From: Pigmentiphaga litoralis
GTDB taxonomy: Bacteria > Pseudomonadota > Gammaproteobacteria > Burkholderiales > Burkholderiaceae_B
Assembly: GCF_013408655.1 (NCBI RefSeq)
Contig: NZ_JACCBP010000001.1
Span: forward strand, 1,736,001 to 1,800,000
Direction of reading: 5' to 3'
DNA length: 64,000 nucleotides
Shown here piece by piece: positions 53,633-63,040 of the stretch. Made by a program: the position numbers and the translations under genes. Position 1 is the stretch's first letter. The number at the start of each line of letters is the position of its first letter. The notes below the pieces were generated by a model. That model had not been told where the DNA came from, made no database searches, and worked only from the letters and a program-made list of their open reading frames with translations.

Positions 53633-53724
53633 TGTGGTGTCGGACCAGGTTCAAACGCCTGGGCGCCAGCCGGTTTCGCATTAGCGCGATTGATACCAAA
53701 GCTGTGCCTTTCGGATGTCGACCC

Positions 53725-54729
53725 ATGCCCTTCTCGTCTTTCCTGCACCGCGCTGCTGTTCTGACCGTGTCGTCTGTCTGTACGATCGCCGCGGTCAACG
53801 GCGCGTACGCCGCGGAGCCCGTCAAAGTCCGCCTGGACTTCCTGCCCTACGGCTTGCACGCCCCCTTCTACCTGGCCAAAGAGCGCGGCTGGTTTACCGA
53901 GCAGGGCCTTGACGTCACGATCGAAGACGGCAACGGCACAGGTCCGGCGCTGGCGCTGGTGGCTGGCGGAAACTACGACATTGCCCAGATCAGCCTGGGT
54001 GCGCTTCCGATTGCCCGTGACAAGGGCATGCCGGTCAAGGCGATCGCTGCCGTGCTCGGCAAGGGGGATTTTGGCGCGGTCGTTGCCGAGTCGGCCAATA
54101 TCAAATCGCCCAAGGACCTGGAAGGCAAGACGGTGTACTACTCGGCCGGGTCGGTCGAGACACCGTTCATCGACACCTACCTGCAGCGCGCGGGTGTCGA
54201 CAAGAGCAAGGTGAACCTCGTCAACATCGACATCGGCGCGAAGATTTCCGGCTACATGTCGGGCCAGGGCGACGCCATGTTCGCCCCGGTGTCGCTCTAC
54301 ACCATCCGCGGGGTGACGCCGCGTGCGTCGCGGGGCATGCTGTTCACGGAGTACGGCATCGAGGTCCCCAGCTTCGGGCTGGTGGCCAACGAGTCCACGA
54401 TTGCCAAGCGGCCCAAGGTGTTGGGAAGCTTCGTGGGCGTATTCCAGCGCGCCTGGGTCGCCATCAAGGAAGGCGGCGCAATCGACGAAGGGGTGGCCGC
54501 ACTGATCAAGAACCGGCCGCAGGCCAAGCTGGACCCGGCCGTGATGAAGGCGCAGATCGAAGCGGTCTACCCGTTCCTGAAGACGGCGGCGACTGCCGAC
54601 AAACCCATGCTGTGGATGGCGCCGTCGGACTGGGCCGCCACGGTCAAGGTCATGGAATCGGCCAAGCTCATCAAAGCGGGTACCAAACCCGAGGCCATCT
54701 ATACCAATCAATTCATTGCGGCAAAGTGA
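53725..54729 (+). CDS. ABC transporter substrate-binding protein (NMT1/THI5-like)
   Basis: This 334-residue periplasmic protein has a signal peptide ending at AYAAEPV. The N-terminal VRLDFLPYGLHAPFYLAKERGWF is typical of the NMT1/SsuA family, which binds thiamine precursors, sulfonates or aromatic acids. GGNYDIAQ and AGSVETPF line the ligand cleft. I take the ATG at 53725; a GTG at 53704 lies in frame. It is coupled to the ATPase gene (TGATG). The downstream oxygenase suggests an aromatic carboxylate as ligand. Confidence 0.92.
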   Translation: MPFSSFLHRAAVLTVSSVCTIAAVNGAYAAEPVKVRLDFLPYGLHAPFYLAKERGWFTEQGLDVTIEDGNGTGPALALVAGGNYDIAQISLGALPIARDKGMPVKAIAAVLGKGDFGAVVAESANIKSPKDLEGKTVYYSAGSVETPFIDTYLQRAGVDKSKVNLVNIDIGAKISGYMSGQGDAMFAPVSLYTIRGVTPRASRGMLFTEYGIEVPSFGLVANESTIAKRPKVLGSFVGVFQRAWVAIKEGGAIDEGVAALIKNRPQAKLDPAVMKAQIEAVYPFLKTAATADKPMLWMAPSDWAATVKVMESAKLIKAGTKPEAIYTNQFIAAK

Positions 54730-55538
54730 TGCACGCGGTTCAAGCTGCCCCGGCGTCCGCCGGCCTGCCGCACGTTCGCATGCGTGGGGTGGGAAAGGTC
54801 TACCAGACCGGCACCACCGATCTGGTTGCACTGACCAATATCCAGCTGGATGTGCAAGACGGCGAGTTCCTGAGCCTGCTGGGCCCCAGCGGCTGCGGGA
54901 AAAGCACGGTGCTGCGCTGTGTGGCCGGTCTGGAATCCACGACGACGGGCGACGTCAGTGTGGGCGGCCAGCCGGTCGATGGCCCGCCGTCGGGGCTGGG
55001 CGTGGTCTTCCAGCGCGACGTGCTGCTCGATTGGCGCACCGTCTTGCAGAACGTCATGCTCCCGGCCGAGTTCGAGCCTGCCGAACGCCAGGTGGCATTG
55101 CGATCCAAGGCGCTCTACCTGCTGCAGATGGTGGGCCTGGGCGCCTATTGCGACCGCTATCCGTGGGAGCTGTCCGGCGGGATGCGGCAACGTGCCTCGA
55201 TCTGCCGCGCCTTGCTGACCGACCCGCAGCTGCTGCTGATGGACGAGCCGTTCGGAGCACTGGACGAATTCACGCGCGACCAGCTCAATCTTGACCTGCT
55301 GCGCATCTGGGCGGAAACCCGGAAGACGGTGCTGTTCATCACCCACAGCATTGCCGAGGCCATTCTGCTGTCGACGCGCGTGGCCGTGATGGCGCCCAAC
55401 CCGGGCCGGATCGCCGAAATTGTCGAGATCGACCTGCCCCGCCCACGCACGCTGGCCATGCGGGACACCCCCGAATTTGCGTCCTACAGCGCGCACATCC
55501 GGTCGGTGTTCGAGCGCCTTGGCACAGGTGCCCGATGA
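54729..55538 (+). CDS. ABC transporter ATP-binding protein
   Basis: The 269-residue ATPase of an SsuB/TauB-type importer has Walker A GPSGCGKST (52-60), signature LSGGMRQ (148-154), Walker B LLLMDEP (168-174) and the switch histidine in ITHSIAEA. It shares one base with the receptor stop and four bases with the permease start, so the three are translated together. Confidence 0.96.
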   Translation: MHAVQAAPASAGLPHVRMRGVGKVYQTGTTDLVALTNIQLDVQDGEFLSLLGPSGCGKSTVLRCVAGLESTTTGDVSVGGQPVDGPPSGLGVVFQRDVLLDWRTVLQNVMLPAEFEPAERQVALRSKALYLLQMVGLGAYCDRYPWELSGGMRQRASICRALLTDPQLLLMDEPFGALDEFTRDQLNLDLLRIWAETRKTVLFITHSIAEAILLSTRVAVMAPNPGRIAEIVEIDLPRPRTLAMRDTPEFASYSAHIRSVFERLGTGAR

Positions 55539-56377
55539 CGACCAAGCCCCCTGCCGCAATGGGTCTGACGCCCCACCGTCCGCACACGCCCCTGGGCTGG
55601 GTGCGCACATCGTCCTTGCGCATGGCGTATACGCTGGGCACGCTGGCCGTGTTCCTGCTGGTATGGGAAGCCGCATGCCATGTGTTTGGCATTGGCGCCT
55701 ATCTGCTGCCCAAGCCCAGCGACGTGCTGGCGCAGATGGCGGACGATCCGGTGTTCCTGCTGCGGCATACGGCCGCCACGGCCTGGGCCACGGTCGCGGG
55801 ATTTGCGCTGGCGGTCGTGGCCGGCGTCGTGCTGGCCGTCGTCATCGTCTATTCGCCCTTCCTGGAAAAAACCCTGTTCACGTCGCTGGTTGCGTTCAAC
55901 GCGATCCCCAAGGTCGCCATCGCCCCGCTATTCATCTTGTGGATCGGCACCGGCATCGAATCGAAGGTGCTGATGGCCTTCCTGATCGCCATCTTTCCGA
56001 TCATCGTGGACACCGTTGCCGGGCTGCGGTCGGTCGACCCGGCCCAACTCGACCTGATCAGCATCTACCGGTCATCGCGCCTGCAGATCTTCTGGAAGAT
56101 CCGCTTTCCCAATGCCCTGCCCAGCATTTTTGCGGGCATGAAGGTCAGCGTCACGCTGGCGCTGATCGGCGCGATCGTTGGCGAATTTGTCGGCGCCAAC
56201 CAGGGACTCGGCTTCGTGATCCTTCAGGCCCAGGGCACCTACCAGACGCCGCTTGTGTTTGCCGCCATCGCGGTGCTGTCGATTCTTGGGGTGGTGTTGT
56301 TCAACCTGATCGATGCGGCAGAGCATCTGGCCTTGCCGTGGCATGTCTCGAATCGCGGCAAGCGCGGCAGGCGCTGA
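55535..56377 (+). CDS. ABC transporter permease
   Basis: The 280-residue membrane protein has about six transmembrane segments. The cytoplasmic coupling loop is SIYRSSRLQIFWKIRFPNALPSIFAG, matching the EAA motif of SsuC-type permeases. It completes the importer with the two preceding genes. An 82-base gap separates it from the ABM protein. Confidence 0.94.
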   Translation: MTTKPPAAMGLTPHRPHTPLGWVRTSSLRMAYTLGTLAVFLLVWEAACHVFGIGAYLLPKPSDVLAQMADDPVFLLRHTAATAWATVAGFALAVVAGVVLAVVIVYSPFLEKTLFTSLVAFNAIPKVAIAPLFILWIGTGIESKVLMAFLIAIFPIIVDTVAGLRSVDPAQLDLISIYRSSRLQIFWKIRFPNALPSIFAGMKVSVTLALIGAIVGEFVGANQGLGFVILQAQGTYQTPLVFAAIAVLSILGVVLFNLIDAAEHLALPWHVSNRGKRGRR

Positions 56378-56459
56378 AGCGGCCGCTGCATCGAGGGCGT
56401 TGCCGCCCGGTCCTTGTCCGAGGGCGGTATGGATTTGCGTTGCTACTGGAGCTTTCCGC

Positions 56460-56825
56460 ATGGCACTTGTCCCATTGGCCAGCAAAGGCCACTTCATGCA
56501 CGTGTTCGACTTCCGGGTATTGCCCGGCGAGGGGGACGCATTCATCACCTTGTTCGAAGCGTTCGATTATTCCGATGACAACCCGATGCACAAGTCATCG
56601 GCGCAGATCAAGGACGGGGTCCTGTGCCGGGACACCAATGATCCCGACCATTTCTACCTGATCGGCGAATGGAACGACATCGTGGTGCATGCGGCGATCG
56701 GCAAGCAGATTGCCATGGACATGAAACCCGAATTCCTGCGTCTGGTGGAAGGCGGCCGCTTCATGCCGATCTATGCCGAGGTGGTGTCGAGCACGCCGCA
56801 GGACATTCTGGACAAGGCGTCCTGA
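56460..56825 (+). CDS. ABM-domain protein (small monooxygenase-like)
   Basis: This 121-residue protein fits the dimeric alpha-beta barrel family (antibiotic biosynthesis monooxygenase-like): an N-terminal strand HVFDFRVLPGEGDAF, a following helix and FYLIGEWND in the second strand. Such proteins oxidise quinol-type or aromatic substrates without cofactor, or act as isomerases. I take the ATG at 56460 with TGGAG upstream. It lies between the importer and the oxygenase genes and is probably part of the same operon. Confidence 0.78.
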   Translation: MALVPLASKGHFMHVFDFRVLPGEGDAFITLFEAFDYSDDNPMHKSSAQIKDGVLCRDTNDPDHFYLIGEWNDIVVHAAIGKQIAMDMKPEFLRLVEGGRFMPIYAEVVSSTPQDILDKAS

Positions 56826-56870
56826 GTCCATGCCGCGCCGTCCTCTGCCCTCCTTGTTGCCGGAAGCTTC

Positions 56871-58142
56871 ATGCCCAATGACCTGATGTTCGACACCCCT
56901 GCCGCCACGCATGCGCCGGACCTTGGCGACCTGCACTGGCCGGACGACGCGGCCGAGATACCGGACTGGATCTACACGGACCGCCGGGTCTATGACCGGG
57001 AACAGGAACGCATTTTTGGCGGCCAGACCTGGAATTACCTGGGGCTGGACGCGGAACTGCCCAAGCCGGGCGACTATATCCGCTCTTACCTGGGATCCAT
57101 TCCGGTGGTGGTCGCGCGCGACGATGACGGACAGGTCAACGTATTCGAGAATCGCTGCGCGCATCGCGGCGCCGAGTTCTGCAAGACGCACCGCGGCAAC
57201 ACCCGCCGTTTTGTCTGTCCGTATCACCAGTGGAGCTACGACCTGAGCGGCGCGCTGGCCGGCGTCCCCTTCAAGCGGGGCGTTGACGGCAAAGGCGGCA
57301 TGCCTGCCAGCTTCGAGCAGGACCAGCACAACCTGCGGCGCGTGAACGTCACGTGCCGCAATGGCGTCATCTTCGGTTCCTTCAAGGACGACACGCCGCC
57401 GCTGGCGGACTACCTGGGCGCCGACCTGCTGACGGAGTTCGACACGATCTTCAATGGCCGCAAGCTCAAGCATCTTGGAACCCATCGGAACGTCATTACG
57501 GGCAACTGGAAGCTGTATCAGGAAAACCTGAAGGATCCCTATCATGCGACCCTGCTCCACACCTACCTGACGACGTTTGGGCTGTTTGTTGCCGGCAACC
57601 GCACGAACATTGCCGTGGACCCGAGCGGCCGGCATTCCGCCCTGCTCAATGCGCGGCCCAAGGTCACGAACACCCTGGACGCGCACAAGGCCGAGATCAA
57701 ATCATTCCGGGCCGGGATGACGCTGGCCGATCCGCGCGTGCTGGAGTTCTTTCAGGAGTTCGAGTCGGAATGGTCGAGCAGCGCCATTACGATCTGGCCG
57801 AACCTGATCCTGCTGCGCCAGATGAACATCCTGAGTGCGCGGCAGATTGTTCCGACCGGGCCCGATGCCTTCATGCTGATCTGGACGGCTTTTGGCTACG
57901 AAGACGATTCAGAGGACATGACGCGCCATCGGCTCCGTCAGAACAATATTTTCGGGCCGGGCGGCTTTCTGGGCATCGACGATCACGAAGCCCTGAAGTT
58001 TGTGCAGGACGGCCTGAGCCGATCGGTGCCGCGTTCGGGGATCGCGGCCCTGGGCGGCGACGACGATACGCCGGACACCGTGATCACCGATCGTGCGATC
58101 CGTCTGATGTACCGCCACTACCGCGAGGTCATGGGCCTATGA
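56871..58142 (+). CDS. Rieske ring-hydroxylating oxygenase large subunit (terephthalate 1,2-dioxygenase-like)
   Basis: This 423-residue subunit holds a Rieske cluster (Cys96, His98, Cys116, His119) and mononuclear iron ligands Asp222, His225 and His230 (DPYHATLLH). Several segments are close to TphA2, the terephthalate oxygenase: GVPFKRGVDGKGGMPASF, NWKLYQENLKDPYHATLLH and the C-terminal FVQDGL. Anthranilate- or salicylate-type substrates are possible. The small subunit gene overlaps it by four bases. No dedicated reductase lies nearby, so electrons must come from a protein encoded elsewhere. Confidence 0.88.
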   Translation: MPNDLMFDTPAATHAPDLGDLHWPDDAAEIPDWIYTDRRVYDREQERIFGGQTWNYLGLDAELPKPGDYIRSYLGSIPVVVARDDDGQVNVFENRCAHRGAEFCKTHRGNTRRFVCPYHQWSYDLSGALAGVPFKRGVDGKGGMPASFEQDQHNLRRVNVTCRNGVIFGSFKDDTPPLADYLGADLLTEFDTIFNGRKLKHLGTHRNVITGNWKLYQENLKDPYHATLLHTYLTTFGLFVAGNRTNIAVDPSGRHSALLNARPKVTNTLDAHKAEIKSFRAGMTLADPRVLEFFQEFESEWSSSAITIWPNLILLRQMNILSARQIVPTGPDAFMLIWTAFGYEDDSEDMTRHRLRQNNIFGPGGFLGIDDHEALKFVQDGLSRSVPRSGIAALGGDDDTPDTVITDRAIRLMYRHYREVMGL

Positions 58143-58651
58143 CCGTCGACGTCCAGGCGCTGATGTCGTCCGACCTGCGCCGCCTGCGGGACTTGCGCTT
58201 TGCCGTTGAAGAGTTCCATTACGCGTACTGCGACGTGCTGGATCGCGGCGACGTGGAAGCGTGGCCTGCGTTCTTTACCGAGGACGCTGTGTACCGGGTG
58301 ATTGCCCGCGACAACGCCGAGTCGGGCCTGCCGCTGTGCCTGATGCTGTGCGAGGGCATGGGCATGCTGAAGGACCGCGCATTCGCCATCGCCCACACCG
58401 AGATGTACGCCCCCCGCTACGTGCAGCACCAGGTCAACAATATCCGGGTGGTCGGCGTGACCGATGACCATATCGTTGCGGAAGGCAACTATGTGGTGTT
58501 CGAAACGCTGATCGACGAGGCAACCCGATTGCTGCAGATAGGGAAGTATCGCGACCGGCTGGTGATCCGGGATGGCGCCCTGCTGCTCCAGGCGCGCGAC
58601 TGCATCTACGACACGCTGATGGTCCCGAACTGCGTGGTCTATCCGGTCTAG
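58139..58651 (+). CDS. Ring-hydroxylating oxygenase small (beta) subunit
   Basis: The 170-residue protein has the NTF2-like fold of oxygenase beta subunits: FAVEEFHYAYCDVLDRGDVEAWPAFFTEDAVYRV at about 21-54, then an antiparallel sheet ending in ARDCIYDTLMVPNCVVYPV. It forms the hexameric or trimeric oxygenase with the large subunit, to which it is coupled (ATGA). Its stop shares CTAG with the convergent LysR gene. Confidence 0.9.
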   Translation: MTVDVQALMSSDLRRLRDLRFAVEEFHYAYCDVLDRGDVEAWPAFFTEDAVYRVIARDNAESGLPLCLMLCEGMGMLKDRAFAIAHTEMYAPRYVQHQVNNIRVVGVTDDHIVAEGNYVVFETLIDEATRLLQIGKYRDRLVIRDGALLLQARDCIYDTLMVPNCVVYPV

Positions 58652-59583
58652 CAGGCCTCTTGCATCAGCCACTGCTGGAAGGTGTCGACCGCGTCCCGTT
58701 TGGAGGCCAGCGCGTTGCTCACGACGTGATACCCGGCGGCCAGCGGAACTGAGCGGTCAAAGGGCGCAATCAGCCGGCCGGCAGCGATGTCGCCCGCCGC
58801 CAGGGGCGACAGGCCCGCAACGATTCCAACGCCGGCCACGGCAGCCTCCAGCGCGAGCGCGGAGTCGGTAAATCGTGGACCGCTTTGCGGGTCCGGGCAG
58901 GACAGGCCCATCGCGGTGCACCACAGGTCCCAGAACGCGCCCTGCCCCGGCGGGCCATCGCTGTGATCGTGGATCAGGGTGTGGCGCAGCACATCGGTCG
59001 GCGCGGCGAGCGGCGCCTTGCCAGCTAGCAGCGCCGGACTGCACAGGACCGTGACCGAGGCCGGCAGGAGCTGCCGGGTCCGCAGGCCGGGATAGTCGCC
59101 GTAGCCGAAGGCAATGACCACATCGACTTCGTCAGCCCACTGCGCCACGCAGTCGTCGGTGCAGCGAGGGGAAAACGCCGACGATTGCCGCATCGAGCCG
59201 GGAATATGCAGGTCGATGTCGGGATGCGCCGCCACGAAGCGGTGCAGGCGAGGCATCAGCCACTTCGACATGAACGCCGACGAGACGCCGACGGCAAGCG
59301 CGCCCGAGCCCGGGCGGCTCGTCACCTTGTCCATGGCCTGACGCAGACAGTCGAACCCTTCCTGCAATTTGGGCAGGCACAGGTGGGCGCTGGCGGTCAG
59401 GGCAATGCTGCGGTGGCCGCGATGGAAGAGCCGTATGCCCAGATAATCTTCCAGCTGCTGGATCTGATGACTGACGGCAGCGGGCGTGACGTTGAGTTCT
59501 TCCGCCGCTTTCTTGAGGCTGAGATGGCGAGCCGCCGCCTCGAATACTTTCAATGCCGTCAGTGGGGGGAGCGCGTTCACCAT
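58648..59583 (-). CDS. LysR family transcriptional regulator (GcvA type)
   Basis: The 311-residue regulator has the GcvA-like start LPPLTALKVFEAAARHLSLKKAAEELNVTPAAVSHQIQQLE (helix-turn-helix about 20-40) and an effector domain. I take the ATG at 59583 followed by GTG AAC. It is convergent with the oxygenase operon, sharing the stop bases, an unusual position for a LysR gene, and is the nearest candidate for controlling it. Confidence 0.9.
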   Translation of the reverse strand: MVNALPPLTALKVFEAAARHLSLKKAAEELNVTPAAVSHQIQQLEDYLGIRLFHRGHRSIALTASAHLCLPKLQEGFDCLRQAMDKVTSRPGSGALAVGVSSAFMSKWLMPRLHRFVAAHPDIDLHIPGSMRQSSAFSPRCTDDCVAQWADEVDVVIAFGYGDYPGLRTRQLLPASVTVLCSPALLAGKAPLAAPTDVLRHTLIHDHSDGPPGQGAFWDLWCTAMGLSCPDPQSGPRFTDSALALEAAVAGVGIVAGLSPLAAGDIAAGRLIAPFDRSVPLAAGYHVVSNALASKRDAVDTFQQWLMQEAC

Positions 59584-59623
59584 CTGCCTAGTGTATTTTG
59601 CCGCGCCGGCCCGCACAATCCGT

Positions 59624-60754
59624 TCAGACGGACATGGGCACGTGCAGCCAGCCGCTCATCAGGCACCGCGCGCTGCGGGACATGGACGCGCGTTCCATGA
59701 TCCAGCCCGACGAGCGCCGGACGACGCTGGCGTCCACCGTGAGCACGCCCGACGCATGGCCGATGCGGGTGGCCACGCCTGGTAGCGTGCGCGCCACTTG
59801 CGACACCAGCGAGCCAGGCAAGGCCGCGGCGGCGGCGGTGGCGATGGCAGCGGGGCCATCCAGCGAACGCTGCGCCTGGCCGCCCGCAAAGACCCGGGCC
59901 AGGACGTCCACGTTGGCGCGGGGCACTTCCAGGCCCTGTCCGGTGCGGTAGGCGGACGGGGCGGCGATCCAGACGATGCGCAGGTCGGCCAGCAGGCGCG
60001 CGGCGGCGCGGACACCGGCCGAAGCGCCCATGCGCGCGGCCGCTTCGATGCGGACGGCGTCGAGCACGGCCAGCGCCTTGGCCTGGCGGCGCAGGCTGTC
60101 GGGCAGTTCGCGGCCGGTCAGGCCCAGGTCGGTGGCGCGCACGAAGGCGGTGGGCACCCCGGCATTGAGCAAAGTGGCCGGGACGCAACCGAGGTCGGGC
60201 ACGTCCAGCGTGTCTTGCGGCTGGCCGGTCGGCAGGATGCCGCCCAGGCCTTCGTCCAGGTAGTCCAGGCGCACGTCCGCGGCCGGGAAGGTCGACCCGT
60301 CTTCCAGGAACATGCCTTCTTCGATCACGTCGCCATCCCGCACGACCACGTGCGACCGCAGGTGGCGGCCGGGGTCCTGTTGCCAGACCTGGATGACATT
60401 GCTGCCCTCGTGGACCGGCACCAGGCCTTGCTGGACGGCAAACGGGCCGACACCGCCGGCCAGGGTGCCGCAGCGCGAGGACCACACGATGCGTTCGGCC
60501 GTGGCGTCGATGTCGCCGAACAGGACGTCGACATCGGCATCGAGCCGCATCGATTTGCCTACGACCACGACCTTGAGCGGTTCGGCTCCGTCGGTGCCGG
60601 CGCCCATCATGGGACAGGCGTCGGGGTGCCCCGCCAGGCGCACCAGCAGGCGGTCGCGTGCGGCGGGATCCGCAGGCAGATCGCGCTGATTGAAGAACAC
60701 CCCGTTGTTCGTGCCGCCGCGCATGACGACGGCGGGAATCTTAACGCTGGCCAT
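59624..60754 (-). CDS. PrpF/GalD family isomerase
   Basis: This 376-residue protein has the PrpF fold (diaminopimelate-epimerase-like): IPAVVMRGGTNNGVFF at the N-terminus, the Cys in SSRCGTLAGGVGPFAV and the later VRIEAAARMG and HASGVLTVDA segments. PrpF isomerises 2-methylaconitate, while GalD/LigU-type relatives tautomerise 4-oxalomesaconate in gallate and protocatechuate degradation; the sequence alone does not decide. It overlaps the end of trmJ by 14 bases and follows the same strand. Confidence 0.87.
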   Translation of the reverse strand: MASVKIPAVVMRGGTNNGVFFNQRDLPADPAARDRLLVRLAGHPDACPMMGAGTDGAEPLKVVVVGKSMRLDADVDVLFGDIDATAERIVWSSRCGTLAGGVGPFAVQQGLVPVHEGSNVIQVWQQDPGRHLRSHVVVRDGDVIEEGMFLEDGSTFPAADVRLDYLDEGLGGILPTGQPQDTLDVPDLGCVPATLLNAGVPTAFVRATDLGLTGRELPDSLRRQAKALAVLDAVRIEAAARMGASAGVRAAARLLADLRIVWIAAPSAYRTGQGLEVPRANVDVLARVFAGGQAQRSLDGPAAIATAAAAALPGSLVSQVARTLPGVATRIGHASGVLTVDASVVRRSSGWIMERASMSRSARCLMSGWLHVPMSV

Positions 60755-61520
60755 CAGGAATTTTTTTGGACTGCGCGATCATGGCGGTGCACACGCCACG
60801 GAACAGGTCGGTTTCTTCTTTGCTCAAACCGGCACGCGCGAACAGGTGGCGCATGCGGGGCATCAGTTTCTTGGGATGCTTGGGATCCAGGTAGCGAACC
60901 GCGATCAGCGCCTCTTCCCAGTGCGTGAGCAGCGCCGCCACGGCTTCGCCCGAGGCCTTTTCGGCCTTTTCGACTGGGCCGGCCAGCTTTTCCGGGCCCA
61001 GCAGCGCGTAACGCAGTTCGTACGCGGCTAGCTGCATGGCCTGCGAGACGTTCAGCGACGTGTATTCCGGATTGGCGGGAATGTGGCAGATGCGATGGCA
61101 CAGCGCGACGTGTTCGTTGGTCAGGCCCGAGCGTTCGGTGCCGACCACGATGGCGACGCGCGGACCGTCGGCCGCGGCGGGGTCACCCGCAAAAGCGCCC
61201 ACGTGGGCCTGCGTCTGCTCGGCGGCCTGGCGCATGTCGCACACGGGCGGCCCCAGGTCGCGATGCCGCGCCGTCAGGGCGAACGCCAGCGTGACGGGCG
61301 CCAGGGCGTCCTGGAGCGTGTCGCAGATGCGGGCCGACGCCAGCACGTCGCCGGCGCCGCTGGCAAGCGAGACGGCGTCGGGATGGGTGATCACGTCGGG
61401 GATCTTGGGGTTGACCAGGACCAGTTCGGCGAACCCCATGGTTTTCAGGGCGCGTGCCGCAGAGCCCACATTTCCGGGGTGACTGGGCTCGACCATGATG
61501 AAAATGACTCGGGAAAGCAT
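60741..61520 (-). CDS. trmJ: tRNA (cytidine/uridine-32-2'-O)-methyltransferase
   Basis: The 259-residue SPOUT methyltransferase modifies position 32 of t[26 protein letters not shown] is the N-terminal motif, and [17 protein letters not shown] with [21 protein letters not shown] forms the knotted S-adenosylmethionine site. It is divergent from suhB, with 54 bases between the starts, an arrangement also seen in related genera. Confidence 0.95.
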   Translation of the reverse strand: MLSRVIFIMVEPSHPGNVGSAARALKTMGFAELVLVNPKIPDVITHPDAVSLASGAGDVLASARICDTLQDALAPVTLAFALTARHRDLGPPVCDMRQAAEQTQAHVGAFAGDPAAADGPRVAIVVGTERSGLTNEHVALCHRICHIPANPEYTSLNVSQAMQLAAYELRYALLGPEKLAGPVEKAEKASGEAVAALLTHWEEALIAVRYLDPKHPKKLMPRMRHLFARAGLSKEETDLFRGVCTAMIAQSKKIPDGQR

Positions 61521-61574
61521 GCGTCCTTTACACTAGAGGGGTTTTATTTCGCGTTTCTAGCCAATCGGCCTCTT

Positions 61575-62384
61575 ATGCACCCCATGCTCAACACCGCCGT
61601 CAAGGCGGCTCGCCGCGCAGGCGCCATCATCAACCGCGCCAGCCTCGACATCGATCTGGTCAAGGTGTCCCAGAAGGGACCCGGCGATTTCGTCACCGAA
61701 GTCGACAAGGCCGCGGAAGCTGCCATCGTCGATATTCTGAAGACGGCATATCCTGACCACGGAATTCTAGCCGAAGAGTCCGGCGAATCCCTTGGCCCGA
61801 CGGATGCGAAAGGCCAGCAGGAAAACCTGTGGATCATCGATCCCATCGACGGCACCACGAATTTCATCCACGGCCTGCCCATCTACGCCGTGTCGATCGC
61901 GCTGATGCAGCGCGGCCAGGTCACCCAGGCCGTGGTGTTCGATCCGTCGCGCAATGAACTCTTTACCGCCACGCGCGGCGCCGGCGCGTTCCTGAACGAC
62001 CGCCGCCTGCGGGTCTCGCGCCGCCTGCGCATGCACGAAGCCCTGATGGGCACGAGCTTCGCGCCGTCGTCCAGCGGCAAGCAGCTGGCCCAGGCCATCA
62101 AGACCTTTGGTCTGGTGTCTGCCAGCACGTCGGGCGTTCGCCGTCTGGGTTCGTCGGTGCTGGACCTGGCCAACGTCGCCGCCGGCCGGCTGGATGCCTA
62201 CTACGGCATCGGCCTGAAACAGTGGGACCTGGCCGCCGCCAGCCTGCTGGTGCTGGAAGCCGGTGGCCTGGTCAGCGATTTTGAAGGCGAGCAGAACTGG
62301 ATGACGACCGGCAATGTCGTCGCCGCCACGCCAAAGATCTTCCCCCAGCTGCTGACTTTGCTCGACCCGCTAAAACAAGAGTAA
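61575..62384 (+). CDS. suhB: Inositol monophosphatase family protein
   Basis: The 269-residue metal-dependent phosphatase has the EE pair at 67-68, DPIDGTT at 89-95 and a C-terminal [15 protein letters not shown]. SuhB in Enterobacteria hydrolyses inositol phosphate and also takes part in rRNA antitermination. The ATG at 61575 lies close to the trmJ promoter region. GC-rich hairpin repeats follow its stop. Confidence 0.95.
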   Translation: MHPMLNTAVKAARRAGAIINRASLDIDLVKVSQKGPGDFVTEVDKAAEAAIVDILKTAYPDHGILAEESGESLGPTDAKGQQENLWIIDPIDGTTNFIHGLPIYAVSIALMQRGQVTQAVVFDPSRNELFTATRGAGAFLNDRRLRVSRRLRMHEALMGTSFAPSSSGKQLAQAIKTFGLVSASTSGVRRLGSSVLDLANVAAGRLDAYYGIGLKQWDLAAASLLVLEAGGLVSDFEGEQNWMTTGNVVAATPKIFPQLLTLLDPLKQE

Positions 62385-62545
62385 AAGCCCCCCCCTAGGC
62401 GCTGCGCGCCTCCCCCCAGGGGGCGGCACGAGCGGACTGGCAAAGCCAGATCCGCCGTGCCCCTGATGGGGCACCGTGACTCGCTTGAGTTTCGCTCAGC
62501 AGGATGACAGGCAGTTCCGTTATCATGCGCGTGCCCAAGCGACCT

Positions 62546-62568
62546 CCTGGGCGACGGTGTCGCCCAGG
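62546..62568. other. Perfect 10-base hairpin inside the repeat array
   Basis: CCTGGGCGAC (62546-62555) pairs with GTCGCCCAGG (62559-62568) around GGT. It joins directly onto a GGCGC-AAA-GCGCC hairpin. It has no T run. Confidence 0.6.
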
Positions 62569-62754
62569 ATCCGGCAAGGCGCAAAGCGCCAAGCCGGACC
62601 TCCAGAGCACAGCGGATCCGGCTTTGCCGGTCCGCCAGTGCTGCCCCTGGGGGAGGCGCGAAGCGCCTGGGGGGGCCATATAGCTCGGTCCATTTGTATG
62701 GTTTTGCGCAGTGCATCAATCGCCTTATGATGACGCCGCGCGTAAACCCTCGCG

Positions 62755-62892
62755 CCAACCACCGACAAAGGAACATGTCCCACCAAGAGGCAAGGCGCGC
62801 AGCGCCGAACCGTCTCGCTCCAGGGCACGGCGGATCTGGCTTTGCCAGTCTGCCAGTGCCGCCCCTGGGGGTGGCGCGAAGCGCCTAAGGGG
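62755..62892 (+). repeat. Direct repeat copy A (period 148)
   Basis: The unit starts CCAACCACCGACAAAGGAAC and ends at GCGCCTAAGGGG. It is nearly identical to copy B, which starts exactly 148 bases later. Confidence 0.85.
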
Positions 62893-62902
62893 TCATATAC
62901 CA

Positions 62903-63040
62903 CCAACCACCGACAAAGGAACATGTCCCACCAAGAGGCAAAGCGCGCAGCGCCGAGCCGCCTCGCTCCAGGGCACCGCGGATCTGGCTTTGCCAGTCCG
63001 CCAGTGCCGCCCCTGGGGGAGGCGCAAAGCGCCTAGGGGG
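62903..63040 (+). repeat. Direct repeat copy B (period 148)
   Basis: It differs from copy A at only a few positions (for example AAGGC against AAAGC, CACGGC against CACCGC). It ends 11 bases before the uppP start. Confidence 0.85.
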
